A stretch of 64,000 bases of DNA from Pseudofrankia nepalensis (GCF_016786305.1 NZ_JADWYV010000002.1), one strand, 5' to 3'; shown: positions 1 through 9,090, counted from the stretch's first letter. Translations and numbers: made by a program. Notes: a model not told the origin generated them from the letters alone.

Positions 1-153
1 GTGGCGCACGCCGCCCAGGTCGCCCAGACCATCGTCGAGGCCGGCGCCCGGCACTGGGCTGCCGGCGCCTACAACGGACGCGGCTTCGCGCAGGTCGTGG
101 GGCGAGACGTCTCGGCGTACCTCGCCGGCCTCGGCTCGGCCAGCAGCCGGTAG
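1..153 (+). CDS. C-terminal end of a gene cut by the window edge, function unknown
   Basis: The frame is open from the first base to TAG at 151-153 and gives 50 residues with strong G/C third-position bias, ending LAGLGSASSR. The GTG at base 1 is probably an internal valine rather than a start. The fragment is alanine- and glycine-rich and probably helical. No motif allowed a family assignment. Confidence 0.5.
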   Translation: MAHAAQVAQTIVEAGARHWAAGAYNGRGFAQVVGRDVSAYLAGLGSASSR

Positions 154-464
154 CGGGCGCCGGGGGCGTACGTCGGGCCGGGTCCTTTCCCGCACGGCTT
201 TGACCAGGCAACCGGAGCGCTTTCGACTGTCTGCGACTTCTGGGGGTGTCAATCTCGCCGGCACAGCGCTACGCGGCCGCGTACGTCCATCTCGATACCG
301 CCGACGCGATCAAGGACCTGACCTGGATCATTTGAGCTGAGACCTCGGAGCACGTGGAGCTTCGATCGGGCTCCAGCGCGCATGTCCGCGATGCGCCATG
401 GCGGCACAGCTTCGCCGACTGGTCGTGACGGTCTTCGCGCGTTGGTCGGTAGCTTTAGCCGTGG
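154..464. other. Intergenic stretch, no convincing gene
   Basis: This gap separates the truncated first gene from the convergent TetR gene. The only thing seen is a 29-codon plus-strand frame at 246-335 (GTG start, ending TWII), which could be the remains of a small alpha/beta-barrel protein but has no clear ribosome binding site. No strong terminator hairpin or repeat was seen. Confidence 0.4.
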
Positions 465-1169
465 TCAGGCGCGGGTGTCTCGGTCGGGGGTATCAAAGCG
501 GCCGAGGTAGTCGTCGACCAGCGTGATCATATCGTCGTGTCCGTTGGTGACGCCGAGCGCTCGCTCGATCGCGATGAGGCGGGCGAGGCTGTCGATGAGG
601 ATGCTGGCGGCGCCCGGTGGAATGGTCGTTGTGTCGATTCCTTGCCGTTTCAGGATGCGGTCGATGGTTTTCTTCTCCGCCTCGCGGAAGCGTTCGGCGT
701 AGGCGGCGATTTCGGCGCGGATGGTTTCGTCTTGGTGCGACAGGACGATGAACTCCATGAAGAGTTTGACGCCGCGCGGATCTGTGTTGACCTTCCACAG
801 GGATCTCAGTGGCTGGCGTGACGACAGCGCGCGTGCTTGGCGGCGGAGGTTCGCCTCGGCTCCCTGCCGGAACACGGCAAGAAACAACTCGTCCATACTG
901 TGGAAGTAGTAGTGCACAAGGCCGGGATTGACTCCCACCTTCGCGGCTACCCGCCGCGCGGTCACCGCGGCATGGCCCTCGTCGAACATCAACTGGGCGG
1001 TGGCGTCGATCAGGGCGGCGCGGGTCTTGGAGTCCATCGCGCCTCTGCGGCGGGACGACGGCGGGGTGTCGTCGGCCCTGGCTGCGGTGGGTGGCGAGTC
1101 CGCGCTGGCGACTCGGGCCGTGACTGCCGCGGACGCGGCCGGCTTGGCCGGAGATCTCGCCATCGTCAC
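465..1169 (-). CDS. TetR-family transcriptional regulator
   Basis: Probable repressor of the divergent P450-SDR-TauD operon. The TetR helix-turn-helix lies at about residues 55-95 of the longest frame, including VTARRVAAKVGV and the recognition-helix end LVHYYFHSMDELF, followed by an all-helical ligand domain. The first 44 residues are a low-complexity Ala/Ser/Arg tail, and an ATG at 1037 immediately before the conserved domain (MDSKTRAALI) is a good alternative start. The C-terminal half resembles the TetR protein at 50947-51549 (shared HYYF.S...LF, FR.GAE.NL and WKVN), so the two are paralogues beside paralogous oxidative modules. A palindrome in the shared promoter (1404-1424) is the likely operator. 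The ligand is unknown. Confidence 0.88.
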   Translation of the reverse strand: MTMARSPAKPAASAAVTARVASADSPPTAARADDTPPSSRRRGAMDSKTRAALIDATAQLMFDEGHAAVTARRVAAKVGVNPGLVHYYFHSMDELFLAVFRQGAEANLRRQARALSSRQPLRSLWKVNTDPRGVKLFMEFIVLSHQDETIRAEIAAYAERFREAEKKTIDRILKRQGIDTTTIPPGAASILIDSLARLIAIERALGVTNGHDDMITLVDDYLGRFDTPDRDTRA

Positions 1170-1403
1170 AGCTTATCGACCCGCGGTCCGACTACCGGCG
1201 CGGGACGGCCGGCCGTCGTCGTGGCATGACGGGCGGTTGGGCGCCACGGTGGCGAACGCGCCATCGGCTGAGCGCCCCGCTGGGTGCCTGACGGTGTCGC
1301 GTGGACGCGCTGAACGTGCTGGTGGGGCGCTTACGCACGCTGGCCCGACGGGGCGGCAGGCGTCGGCCCGGTTTGACCCTGCGCGCCACCTTGCGTTAGA
1401 CAT

Positions 1404-1424
1404 ACGTCCAACAACGTTGGACGT
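1404..1424. promoter_or_regulatory. Palindromic operator between the TetR gene and the P450 operon
   Basis: Nine-base arms ACGTCCAAC and GTTGGACGT are separated by three bases. A further GTTGGTCC half-site follows to 1430. The site lies upstream of the P450 start at 1493 and of the TetR gene, where an autoregulating TetR repressor would bind. Binding is inferred. Confidence 0.65.
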
Positions 1425-1492
1425 TGGTCCAGCATGATCTAGCTGTGCTGGTCGCCTGTCCGTCTCTTCGTCGAGGAGTGAGTGGGGTCGCG

Positions 1493-2764
1493 ATGGTCGA
1501 TGTGGAGTCGGTGGACTTCTTCACCGAGCCAGCTCTGGTGAACGATCCCTATCCGTACTTCGACGAGTTGCGTGGCCGCTGCCCGGTGCACCCGGTGGCA
1601 CACCCTGGGGTGGTGTCGGTGACCGGGTACGCGGAAGCCGTCGAGGTGTACCGCGACGAGCAGGCGTTCTCGTCGTGCAACGCGGCGAGCGGGCCGTTCC
1701 CGGGTCTGCCGGAGCAACCCGAGGGCGACGACATCAGCGTGCTGATCGAGCGGTACCGCGGCCAGCTGCCGATGAGCGACTTTTTGGTCAACCTCGACGG
1801 CGAGATCCACGCGGCGCAACGGGCGCTGTTGCGCAAGCTGCTGACGCCGAAACGTCTGAAGGACAACGAGGAGCGGATCTGGCGGTTGGCTGACCGTCAG
1901 ATCGACGAGTTCATCGGCGACGGGGTGTTCGAGGTCGGTCGGCAGTACAGCAACGCGTTCTCGCTGCTGGTGATCGCCGATCTGTTGGGTGTCCCGGACG
2001 CGGACCGCGAGGAGTTCCGTCAGCAACTGGGCGCGGAGGTGCCTCTGCCGAACGTCGGCGAGACCGCCCAGGTGTCGAGGAATCCGCTGGAGTTCCTGTT
2101 CGAGCGGTTCTTCGCCTACATCCAGGACCGCCGCCGGGAACCGCGCCAGGACGTGCTCACCGAACTGGCGCTCGCGACCTACCCGGACGGTTCGACTCCG
2201 GACCTCGACGTGGTCGTGCGACTGGCGACGTTCCTGTTCGCGGCGGGCGGGGACACGACCGCGCGACTGATCGCCTCGGCCATGCGCATCCTTGCCGAGA
2301 ACCCGGAGTACCAGGACCTGCTGCGCGGCGACCGGCGCCGGATCGCGGACTTCGTCGAGGAGACGCTGCGCACGGAGAGTCCGACGAAAAGCGACTTCCG
2401 CCTCGTCCGGACGACCACGACCGTCGGCGGTGTGACGATCCCGGCGGGAACTACGGTGATCATGCACCCGGGTGCCGCCAACCGTGATCCCCGCCAGTTC
2501 GACGACCCCGAGCAGTTCCGCCTCGGCCGCGGCAACGTGCGGGAGCACCTCGCGTTCGGCCGCGGCGCCCACTCCTGCCCGGGCGGCCCGCTCGCCCGGG
2601 CCGAGGCGACGATCAGCATCGATCGCTTCCTCGACCGGATGACCGACATCCGGATCTCCGAGGCCGCACACGGCCCGACCGACGCCCGCCGGTACGACTA
2701 CGAACAGTCGTTCCTGCTCAGAGGGCTGACCGAACTTCATCTGACCTTCACTGCGAGCAGCTGA
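1493..2764 (+). CDS. Cytochrome P450
   Basis: Soluble bacterial P450 of 423 residues, of normal family length. It would use O2 and electrons from a ferredoxin and reductase not encoded here to hydroxylate a small hydrophobic substrate. The I-helix motif AAGGDTTA is near residue 248, the K-helix ExxR (ETLR) near 289, and the haem loop FGRGAHSCPGG has its cysteine at 362. The start was placed at ATG 1493 (MVDVESVDFF), after a purine-rich GGAGTGAGTGGGG stretch; the frame also extends upstream to 1424, through the operator. It is first in a plus-strand run with two SDRs, a CMD-like protein, TauD and a broken LLM gene, suggesting stepwise oxidation of one compound. Only distantly similar to the second P450 at 49743-50936. 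Confidence 0.93.
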   Translation: MVDVESVDFFTEPALVNDPYPYFDELRGRCPVHPVAHPGVVSVTGYAEAVEVYRDEQAFSSCNAASGPFPGLPEQPEGDDISVLIERYRGQLPMSDFLVNLDGEIHAAQRALLRKLLTPKRLKDNEERIWRLADRQIDEFIGDGVFEVGRQYSNAFSLLVIADLLGVPDADREEFRQQLGAEVPLPNVGETAQVSRNPLEFLFERFFAYIQDRRREPRQDVLTELALATYPDGSTPDLDVVVRLATFLFAAGGDTTARLIASAMRILAENPEYQDLLRGDRRRIADFVEETLRTESPTKSDFRLVRTTTTVGGVTIPAGTTVIMHPGAANRDPRQFDDPEQFRLGRGNVREHLAFGRGAHSCPGGPLARAEATISIDRFLDRMTDIRISEAAHGPTDARRYDYEQSFLLRGLTELHLTFTASS

Positions 2765-2820
2765 CCAGCGATGTCAGGCAAGCAGGTGGCCAGGCCGCTT
2801 CTCAAGGAAGGCGTGACCGG

Positions 2821-3570
2821 ATGGTGGTAGGTCGTGTCGCCGTCGTGACCGGCGGCGCATCGGGCATCGGCCTCGGAGTCAGCGAGCGGCTCGCCGCGCG
2901 TGGCGATCGGGTGGCCGTGCTGGACGTGCAGGGCGACGCCGCGCGACATGTCGCCAAGGAACTCGAAGCGACCGGCGGCCAGGCGGTGGGCCTGGCGGTC
3001 GACGTCCGGGACCGGGCCGCGGTCGAGGCCGCGCTGGATACCGTCCGAGAGAGGTTCGGCCCGATCGAGATCGCCGTGACGAGCGCGGGAGTCGACGCGG
3101 GCGGCGCCTTCACCGACATCACCCAGGAAACGTGGGACCGCGTCCTCGCGATCAACCTGACCGGCACCTTTCACTGTCTGCAGACCGTGGTGCCCGACAT
3201 GCTGGCCGCCGGATGGGGGCGAATCGTGACGATCTCATCCACGAGTGCTCAGCACGGCGCCGCGAACCGCGCGCATTACGTCGCGTCGAAGGGCGGTGTC
3301 ATCGCGCTGACCAAGGCGCTGGCGATCGAGTTGGCGCCCCACGGGATCACGGTGAACACCATCCCGCCGTCGATCATCGACACGCCGATGGCCCAGGCCG
3401 GAGCCGGGACTGGCCACGTCCCCAGTGTCGACGCGATCGCCGCGATGACCCCGGTGCGTCGGGCCGGGGTTCCGGCTGACGTCGCGGCGGCTGTCGAGTT
3501 CCTCTGCTCTGAGGACGCGGGTTTCATCACCGGCCAGCAGATCGGCGTGAACGGCGGTTGGTACCTGTGA
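2821..3570 (+). CDS. Short-chain dehydrogenase/reductase (SDR)
   Basis: Classical NAD(P)-dependent SDR of 249 residues. The cofactor motif TGGASGIG is near residue 10, an aspartate ends the second strand (VLDVQ, favouring NAD), the catalytic serine is in TISSTSAQ near 140, and Tyr153 and Lys157 form YVASK. AAGGAAGG lies just upstream of the ATG. It follows the P450 by 56 bases and overlaps the next SDR by GTGA, so it should oxidise an alcohol made in the same pathway. It closely resembles the SDR at 51600-52349 (shared NTIPP..IDTPMA and ITGQ.IGVNGG), which is also next to a P450 and TetR. Confidence 0.92.
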   Translation: MVVGRVAVVTGGASGIGLGVSERLAARGDRVAVLDVQGDAARHVAKELEATGGQAVGLAVDVRDRAAVEAALDTVRERFGPIEIAVTSAGVDAGGAFTDITQETWDRVLAINLTGTFHCLQTVVPDMLAAGWGRIVTISSTSAQHGAANRAHYVASKGGVIALTKALAIELAPHGITVNTIPPSIIDTPMAQAGAGTGHVPSVDAIAAMTPVRRAGVPADVAAAVEFLCSEDAGFITGQQIGVNGGWYL

Positions 3571-4358
3571 CCGGGACACTCCCACCCGCACGGTCGCTTC
3601 CCGCGTGGTCCCAGCTCCGGACCGCGATCGTGACCGGGGGCGGCTCGGGGATCGGGCTGGCCATCGCCCGGCGGCTGGCCCTCGAGGGCGCGGCGGTCGC
3701 CGTCCTTGACCGCGACGAGACAGCCGCGAAGGCGGCCGCGGACAGCGTCGTCGAGGCCGGTGGGCGCGCGATCGGCCTGACCGCCGATGTCACCGACCGG
3801 GACGCGGTCGACGACGCGGTGGAGCAGGTCCGCCAGCGACTGGGCCGACCCTCGATCCTGGTGACCAGCGCCGGCCTCGACGGATTCGACCGGTTCCTGG
3901 ACATCACACCCGCGGGCTGGGACCGCATCCTGGCCGTCAACCTCACCGGCACGTTCCACTGCTGCCAGGCGGTTGTCCCCGACATGATCGAGCAGAGCTG
4001 GGGTCGGATCGTCACCATCTCCTCCTCCAGCGCGCAGACCGGCAATCCGCTGATGACGCACTACTCGGCGGCGAAGGCCGGCGTCGTCGGGTTCACCAAG
4101 GCCCTCGCGCTCGAACTCGGTCCGCGCGGCATCACGGTCAACACGATTCCGCCCGGCTTCGTCGACACCCCCATGCTTCGCAGATCCGAATCCCGCGGCT
4201 TCCTTGGCACGGGGGTCGGCCAGCACGAGGCGACCACCCCCGTCCGGCGCGTCGGCCAGCCCGAGGACATCGCCGCGGCCTGCGCGTTTCTGGTCCGCGA
4301 GGACGCCGGCTACATCACCGGCCAGGTCATCGCAATGAACGGCGGAAGGACCACCTGA
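3567..4358 (+). CDS. Second SDR of the P450 operon
   Basis: SDR of about 263 residues beginning at a GTG that overlaps the previous stop codon (GTGA). A TTG nine bases earlier is an alternative. The cofactor motif is TGGGSGIG near residue 22, Asp ends strand two (VLDRD), the active site is TISSSSAQ then YSAAK with Tyr near residue 165, and the C-terminus has ITGQVIAMNGG. It is a tandem paralogue of the preceding gene with a longer N-terminus. The pair probably acts on successive intermediates or stereoisomers. Substrate unknown. Confidence 0.9.
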   Translation: MTGTLPPARSLPAWSQLRTAIVTGGGSGIGLAIARRLALEGAAVAVLDRDETAAKAAADSVVEAGGRAIGLTADVTDRDAVDDAVEQVRQRLGRPSILVTSAGLDGFDRFLDITPAGWDRILAVNLTGTFHCCQAVVPDMIEQSWGRIVTISSSSAQTGNPLMTHYSAAKAGVVGFTKALALELGPRGITVNTIPPGFVDTPMLRRSESRGFLGTGVGQHEATTPVRRVGQPEDIAAACAFLVREDAGYITGQVIAMNGGRTT

Positions 4359-4359
4359 C

Positions 4360-4998
4360 GTGGCACGCATCGAACCGCTCACCATCAAGCAGTGGCCGCC
4401 GCGGATGCGGCAGGCCCTCGCCGCCATGCTGCCGCCCGAGCCACGCCACCCGCGTCCCGTCCGGGAAGACCGGCCGATGTCGATGAACACGCTCGGGACG
4501 CTCGCGCACCACCCGGCGCTGTCCCAGGCGTTCTTCACCTTCAACGGCCATGTCATCATGGCGACCACCCTGTCCGAGCGCCAACGCGAGCTCCTCGTCC
4601 TGCGGGTCGCCACACTGCGTCAGTCCGCCTACGAATGGGCGCAGCACCTCTACATGGGCCGCGACGCCGGCCTGACGGACGAAGAGATCGCCCGGATCTC
4701 CTGGGGACCGGACGCACCCTTCTGGACGCCGCTGGAATCGGCGCTGCTACGGGCCGTCGACGAACTGGTGGCCGACGGCGCGATCAGCCAGCCGACCTGG
4801 GACGTGCTCGCCAGCGACCTCGACGCCCAGCAGCTGCTCGACGTCATCTTCACCGTCGGTGCCTACGAGACGATCGCCTGGATGATGCGCTCGTTCGACC
4901 TCGCCCTCGACCCCGAACTGATCGAGCTGAGATCGAAACCCTATGTCGCTCCCGTCCACGCCCCCAACGAAGCCTCTGTGAAAAGGCAGGAGCCGTGA
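4360..4998 (+). CDS. Carboxymuconolactone decarboxylase (CMD/AhpD-like) family protein
   Basis: Protein of 212 residues starting at GTG one base after the upstream stop. Around residues 55-105 it has the CMD-family pattern FFTFNGHVI...LSERQRELLVLRVATLRQ followed by YEWAQHLYMGRDAGLTDEEI. The glutamate and histidine (E.aqH) of the family are present, but the AhpD CxxC redox pair is absent. Such proteins occur in aromatic and terpenoid degradation operons, often with unknown reaction. Its stop overlaps the start of the TauD gene, indicating translational coupling. Confidence 0.82.
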   Translation: MARIEPLTIKQWPPRMRQALAAMLPPEPRHPRPVREDRPMSMNTLGTLAHHPALSQAFFTFNGHVIMATTLSERQRELLVLRVATLRQSAYEWAQHLYMGRDAGLTDEEIARISWGPDAPFWTPLESALLRAVDELVADGAISQPTWDVLASDLDAQQLLDVIFTVGAYETIAWMMRSFDLALDPELIELRSKPYVAPVHAPNEASVKRQEP

Positions 4999-5828
4999 GT
5001 ATCACCGCCACCCCGGTCACCCCCGAAGTCGGCGTCGAGATCACCGGCCTGACCGGCCACCAGTTTCTCGAGCCAGGTGTCGCCGCGGACTGCCAAGCCG
5101 CTCTCGACACCTACGGTGTGGTGGTCTACCGCGAGGCGCACCTCGACGACGACGACCTCGTCGCCTTCAGCCGCCTGCTCGGTGAGGTCATCGTGGCGCC
5201 CATGGGCGGGTTGAAGGACCACCCCGCGATCTCACCCATCAGCCTCGACCCTGCCCGCAGCGAGCTGGCCAACTACCGCAAGAGCACCTTCTTCTGGCAC
5301 ATCGACGGCGTCAACGACGACGTACCGCAAAAAGCGAGCCTCCTCGCCGCGCGCCACGTCTCCGACGAAGGCGGCGACACCGAGTTCGCCAACACCTACG
5401 CCGCCTACGACGCCCTCCCCGAGGACGAGAAGACCTACCTGGCCACCCTTCGGGTGGTCCACAGCTTCGCCGCCACCCAACTGCTCACGAACCCTCACCC
5501 CTCCGAGAAGGAACGGGCCGCCTGGAACCGGGTGCCCTCCCGCGAACACCCGCTGATCTGGACGCGCCGCAGCGGACGCAAATCGCTGCTCGTCGGAGCC
5601 ACCACCGACCACGTCGTCGGCCTGCCACCCGAGGAAAGCCGCGCGCTGCTCGACCGCCTCGCCGCTTGGTCCACACAGCCACGCTTCGTGCTCCGCCACC
5701 ACTGGCGCCCCGGCGACCTGGTCATCTGGGACAACACCGGCATGCTCCACCGCGCTCTGCCCTACGAACCGACCTCACCCCGGCTCCTGCACCGCACGAC
5801 CCTCACCGGCGTCGAAACCATCGCCTAA
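4995..5828 (+). CDS. TauD/TfdA-family Fe(II)/2-oxoglutarate dioxygenase
   Basis: Dioxygenase of 277 residues. It would hydroxylate its substrate with O2 while decarboxylating 2-oxoglutarate. The iron triad is visible: His102 and Asp104 in FWHIDG and the distal His252 in NTGMLHRA, followed by the 2-oxoglutarate-binding arginine in SPRLLHRTTL. GTG at 4995 overlaps the upstream TGA and is preceded by GGCAGGAG, a good Shine-Dalgarno. It is the last intact member of the P450-SDR-SDR-CMD operon. Substrate unknown; a carboxylate aromatic or terpenoid acid would fit the neighbours. Confidence 0.92.
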   Translation: MSITATPVTPEVGVEITGLTGHQFLEPGVAADCQAALDTYGVVVYREAHLDDDDLVAFSRLLGEVIVAPMGGLKDHPAISPISLDPARSELANYRKSTFFWHIDGVNDDVPQKASLLAARHVSDEGGDTEFANTYAAYDALPEDEKTYLATLRVVHSFAATQLLTNPHPSEKERAAWNRVPSREHPLIWTRRSGRKSLLVGATTDHVVGLPPEESRALLDRLAAWSTQPRFVLRHHWRPGDLVIWDNTGMLHRALPYEPTSPRLLHRTTLTGVETIA

Positions 5829-5907
5829 GCCGCGGCGCGGGCCGATTCGTCCCGCCTTTCAACCCACACCTCCCGGACCTATCGCCAAAGACCTCGAAGG
5901 AACCCCC

Positions 5908-6867
5908 GTGCGCATCGGCCTGACCGGCGGCGCAGCCACGCCCAGCAAGATCATCGAGTAGGCGCGGCGCGCCGAATCCGACGGTTTCACCTCCCTCTGG
6001 TACGCCAGCACGGTCACCGGAGACCCCCTCGTGGCCATGGCCCTGGCCGGCCGCGAAACCACGAGAATCGAACTCGGTACCGCCGTGCTCCAGACCTACC
6101 CCTGCCACCCCCTCCTACAGGCGAACCGGGCCGCCTCCGTCGTCGCCGCCATGGACCGTCCCGGCTTCACCCTCGGCATCGGACCCTCCCACGAATCCCT
6201 GGTCCGCGACGTCTACGGGGTGTCCTACGACCACCCCGGACGCAACACCGAGGAGTACCTCACCATCCTCACGCGGCTGCTCCGGGGACAGGACGTCGAT
6301 TTCCACGGACAGGACTGGTCCACACGCTCCGCCGGCTACACTCCGAAACCACCGCAACCCGTGCCTGTCCTGTTGGCCGCCCTGGGACCACGGCTGCTGC
6401 GCATCGCCGGCGAAGTAGCCGACGGCACGGTGTTGTGGATGGCTCCCGCCCGCGCGATCGAGACACACGTGGCACCCCGCATCCACACCGCCGCGACCAC
6501 CGCCGGACGGTCTGCCCCCCGCATCGTCGCTGGCATTCCGGTCGCCGTCCACGACGACCGCACCGAAGCTCGCGCCGCGGCCGCCAAGAACGCCGCGGCA
6601 AGCTACGCAGGAATGCCGAACTACCAGCGCATCCTCGCCCTCGGCGGCGCCGACGGCCCGGCCGACGCCGCCGTCGTCGGTACCGAGGAGTCGGTAAGGA
6701 CCCAGCTTCAGGCCCTCCTCGACGCCGGCGCCACCGACATCTGGGCCGCGGTCTTCGGCGTCGGCGACACCCGCGAGGCCAGAACGGCGTCTGCCCGACG
6801 CACGACCAACTTCCTCCGCGACCTCCTCGACCCAGTCCGCCCAACGCAGCCCGTCACGACCGGATAA
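5908..6867 (+). pseudogene. LLM-class (F420-dependent type) oxidoreductase broken by an in-frame TAG
   Basis: Reading from GTG 5908, preceded by GAAGGA at the right spacing, gives VRIGLTGGAATPSKIIE, then TAG at 5959-5961, then ARRAESDGFTSLWYAS and on to TAA at 6867 with no further break. The continuous protein would be about 319 residues of the luciferase-like monooxygenase family, with HPLLQANRAASV, FTLGIGPSH and an AALGPRLLRIAGE..DG segment. The stop sits where CAG (Gln) would be expected, so a single C-to-T change explains it. A shortened product from ATG 6031 would lack the first barrel strand and is unlikely to work. Read-through or a sequencing error is the alternative. Confidence 0.85.
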
Positions 6868-7151
6868 AGCGATTGGAACCACCCGCGTCGCCGTGACCCT
6901 GGGGCAGCTTGCGCCTCCCGTCCAGATCGTGTTGGCGGTCATTCAGCTTGTCAGGTGATCGCCGGACGGCATCGGACGCCCGCGCCCTGGAAGTCGGTCG
7001 GCTTGACGGACTGGACGACGATCCGCTGCTTCGACGAAACGTCGCTAGAGAGGATCCGTTTTCACGTCCGACGATCTCCGTTCGGTATGCCTCTCGCTGG
7101 CGAATCTGGATTTCGTGCGCCGTCGGCTGGGCTGGTCATTGACGCCGTAGG
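6868..7151. other. Convergent intergenic stretch without a recognisable gene
   Basis: This 284-base gap lies between the broken LLM gene (plus) and the zinc dehydrogenase (minus). Short frames exist but show neither coding bias nor motifs. No clear terminator hairpin was seen. Confidence 0.4.
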
Positions 7152-8183
7152 TCAGGTGAGTCGCGGGTCGACATGGATCTTTGGCCCGGGCCCTGCACCT
7201 GCCGGGCGCTCGCCCGCCAGCGCCAGTCCGACCTGGTCGAGCCCGATGGTGGCGGCTACGAGCGGACGGGGGTCGACCTCGCCCGTGGCGTAGGCGGCAA
7301 TTGTCTCGTCCAGGCCGGGCGACGCGGACAGGATTCCGACCGCGGTGACGTCCTTGAGCGCCAGGGCGCGGGTGTCGATGCGGCTGGGGGCACCGGCCAG
7401 ACCGATGTAGACGACGCGACCGGCCGGCTCGACTAGGTCGAGCGCGCGGGCGGGCAACGCCGCGGCGTTGGAGGCGTCGACGACGGCGTCGAACGGCAGG
7501 CCGGGCAGGTCAGCTTCGGTCCATACGTGGTCGAATCCGAGGCTGTGCGCGAAGTCGAGGCTTTCTTGGCTGAGGCCCAGCAGGTGGACCTCGGCGCCGG
7601 CGGCGCGCGCGAACATCGCGACCAGCAGGCCGATGGTGCCTGGCCCGAGCACCAGCAGCCGGTGCCCGAGCCCTACCCGGGCGGCTCGTGCCGCTCGCAG
7701 GCTGTTTCCGCCGGGTTCGACGAGCGCGCCGAGGACTGGATCCACCGTGTCGGGAAGTAGGTGCAACGACGTCGCCGGGACCGCGAGCTTGTCGGCCAGG
7801 GCTCCGGCGCGGCCGCCGCGGACCCCGACCTCCTGTCGCTGCGCACACACATGGTGATGTCCTCGCCGGCAGCGGCGGCAGACGCCGTCGCCGAGCATCG
7901 TGTCGCCCATGACCCGGCGTCCGATCCAGGTCGGGTCGACACCGTCGCCGACGCGGCTCACGGTGCCACACCATTCGTGGCCCAGCCGGATCGGGAACCG
8001 CGCGTGTCCCTCCTGGAGGTAGGCCATCTCTCCGTTGAAGAACTCGACGTCAGTGCCACACACACCGACGCGCTCGACGTCGATGATCGCCTCGCCCGGG
8101 GCCGCGACGGGCACGGGGATCTCCTGGACCGCGTACTCGCGCGGCGCGGTGAGCACGAAGGCGCGCATCGTCTGGGCGCTCAA
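7152..8183 (-). CDS. Zinc-dependent medium-chain dehydrogenase, probable sugar dehydrogenase
   Basis: MDR-family protein of 343 residues. It likely oxidises an aldose to its lactone, first step of the pathway on this strand. Catalytic zinc ligands are in GVCGTD and GHEW, with EPGG further on; the Rossmann motif GPGTIG is near residue 180. The structural-zinc lobe reads GDGVCRRCRRGHHHVC: three cysteines, with Asp where the first Cys normally stands. TTG at 8183 was chosen because GAAGGA lies seven bases before it; ATG 8168 (MRAFVLTAP) is the alternative. It is the last gene of the run, 19 bases after the lactonase. Polyol or threonine dehydrogenase activity cannot be excluded. Confidence 0.88.
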   Translation of the reverse strand: MSAQTMRAFVLTAPREYAVQEIPVPVAAPGEAIIDVERVGVCGTDVEFFNGEMAYLQEGHARFPIRLGHEWCGTVSRVGDGVDPTWIGRRVMGDTMLGDGVCRRCRRGHHHVCAQRQEVGVRGGRAGALADKLAVPATSLHLLPDTVDPVLGALVEPGGNSLRAARAARVGLGHRLLVLGPGTIGLLVAMFARAAGAEVHLLGLSQESLDFAHSLGFDHVWTEADLPGLPFDAVVDASNAAALPARALDLVEPAGRVVYIGLAGAPSRIDTRALALKDVTAVGILSASPGLDETIAAYATGEVDPRPLVAATIGLDQVGLALAGERPAGAGPGPKIHVDPRLT

Positions 8184-8202
8184 CTAGGCATCCTTCGGAC
8201 AT

Positions 8203-9090
8203 TCATCGTTCGGCGGGCAGCCCGGACCAGCGCGGGACGGGGATACCCGGTACGTCAACCGAAGTCGTGAACAGGCGGCCCGACGCGGGATAGGTCTGCC
8301 GCTGCTCGGTGGTGAGCTCCGCGTACGCGGTTGTGACGACGAGACTGCGTAGATCGTCGCCGGCGAAGGCGACGCTGGAGGTGTGCGGGGCGGGGACCGC
8401 CACCCGGTCGGTGAGGGTTCCGTCGGGGGCATACCGGCGGACCTCGCCGGCACCCCACACGGCGATCCACAGGTGTTCGTCGGCGTCCGCGGCGAGGCCG
8501 TCCGGCAGTCCGTCGGAGATCCTCAGGTGTACCCGCCTCGGTCCCACCGCGTCGCCGGCCGGGTCGTAGGAACGCACGAAGACGGTGCGGCGAAGGGTGT
8601 CGACGCTGTACATCTTCGTGCCATCGGCGGACCAGGCGAGTCCGTTCGACAGGGTGAGGTCGTCGTCGAGGAGGGTGATCCGCCCGTCGGGCTCGAGCCG
8701 GACGAGAGCTTCCCGGCTCGATGGTGTTTCGAGGGACAGGGTGCCGACCACGAAGCGACCCGCGGGGTCGGTGCTGCCGTCGTTGAGGCGCCTGCCCTGC
8801 CCGGCGGGTACCAGACGGGGCCCGTCTGCCCGGGTGCCGTCGGGCGCGAGGAGTACCAGGTGCTCCCGGGCGGCGACGAGCAGCGTCCCGTCGCCAGTAG
8901 CGGTGACCGCGCCCACCAGGCTGTCCACCTGGTGACGCCGGATGATCGTGACCCGGCTCGCGTCGAGGGATCCTTCGAGTACGGCGCCGGCGAGGATGTC
9001 GACCCAGAGGAGCCGGCGTCGGGCCGCGTCCCACACCGGGCTCTCGGCGAGCCCGAACGCCTCGTCGGTCGCCGTCACCGCTGTCCGCAC
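8203..9090 (-). CDS. SMP-30/gluconolactonase-family sugar lactonase
   Basis: Six-bladed beta-propeller lactonase of 295 residues. It hydrolyses an aldonolactone to the open aldonate, second step of the pathway. Metal ligands of the family are recognisable: Glu in FGLAESPVWD, Asn in RLNDGSTDPAGRF, Asn in LSNGLAWSADG and Asp in ISDGLPDGLA. The frame is open to 9333, but GTG 9090 fits the usual length and has GAGGAAGG about seven bases upstream; the upstream extension is low-complexity and out of family. It lies 88 bases after the FAH-family gene and just before the zinc dehydrogenase. Confidence 0.9.
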   Translation of the reverse strand: MRTAVTATDEAFGLAESPVWDAARRRLLWVDILAGAVLEGSLDASRVTIIRRHQVDSLVGAVTATGDGTLLVAAREHLVLLAPDGTRADGPRLVPAGQGRRLNDGSTDPAGRFVVGTLSLETPSSREALVRLEPDGRITLLDDDLTLSNGLAWSADGTKMYSVDTLRRTVFVRSYDPAGDAVGPRRVHLRISDGLPDGLAADADEHLWIAVWGAGEVRRYAPDGTLTDRVAVPAPHTSSVAFAGDDLRSLVVTTAYAELTTEQRQTYPASGRLFTTSVDVPGIPVPRWSGLPAER

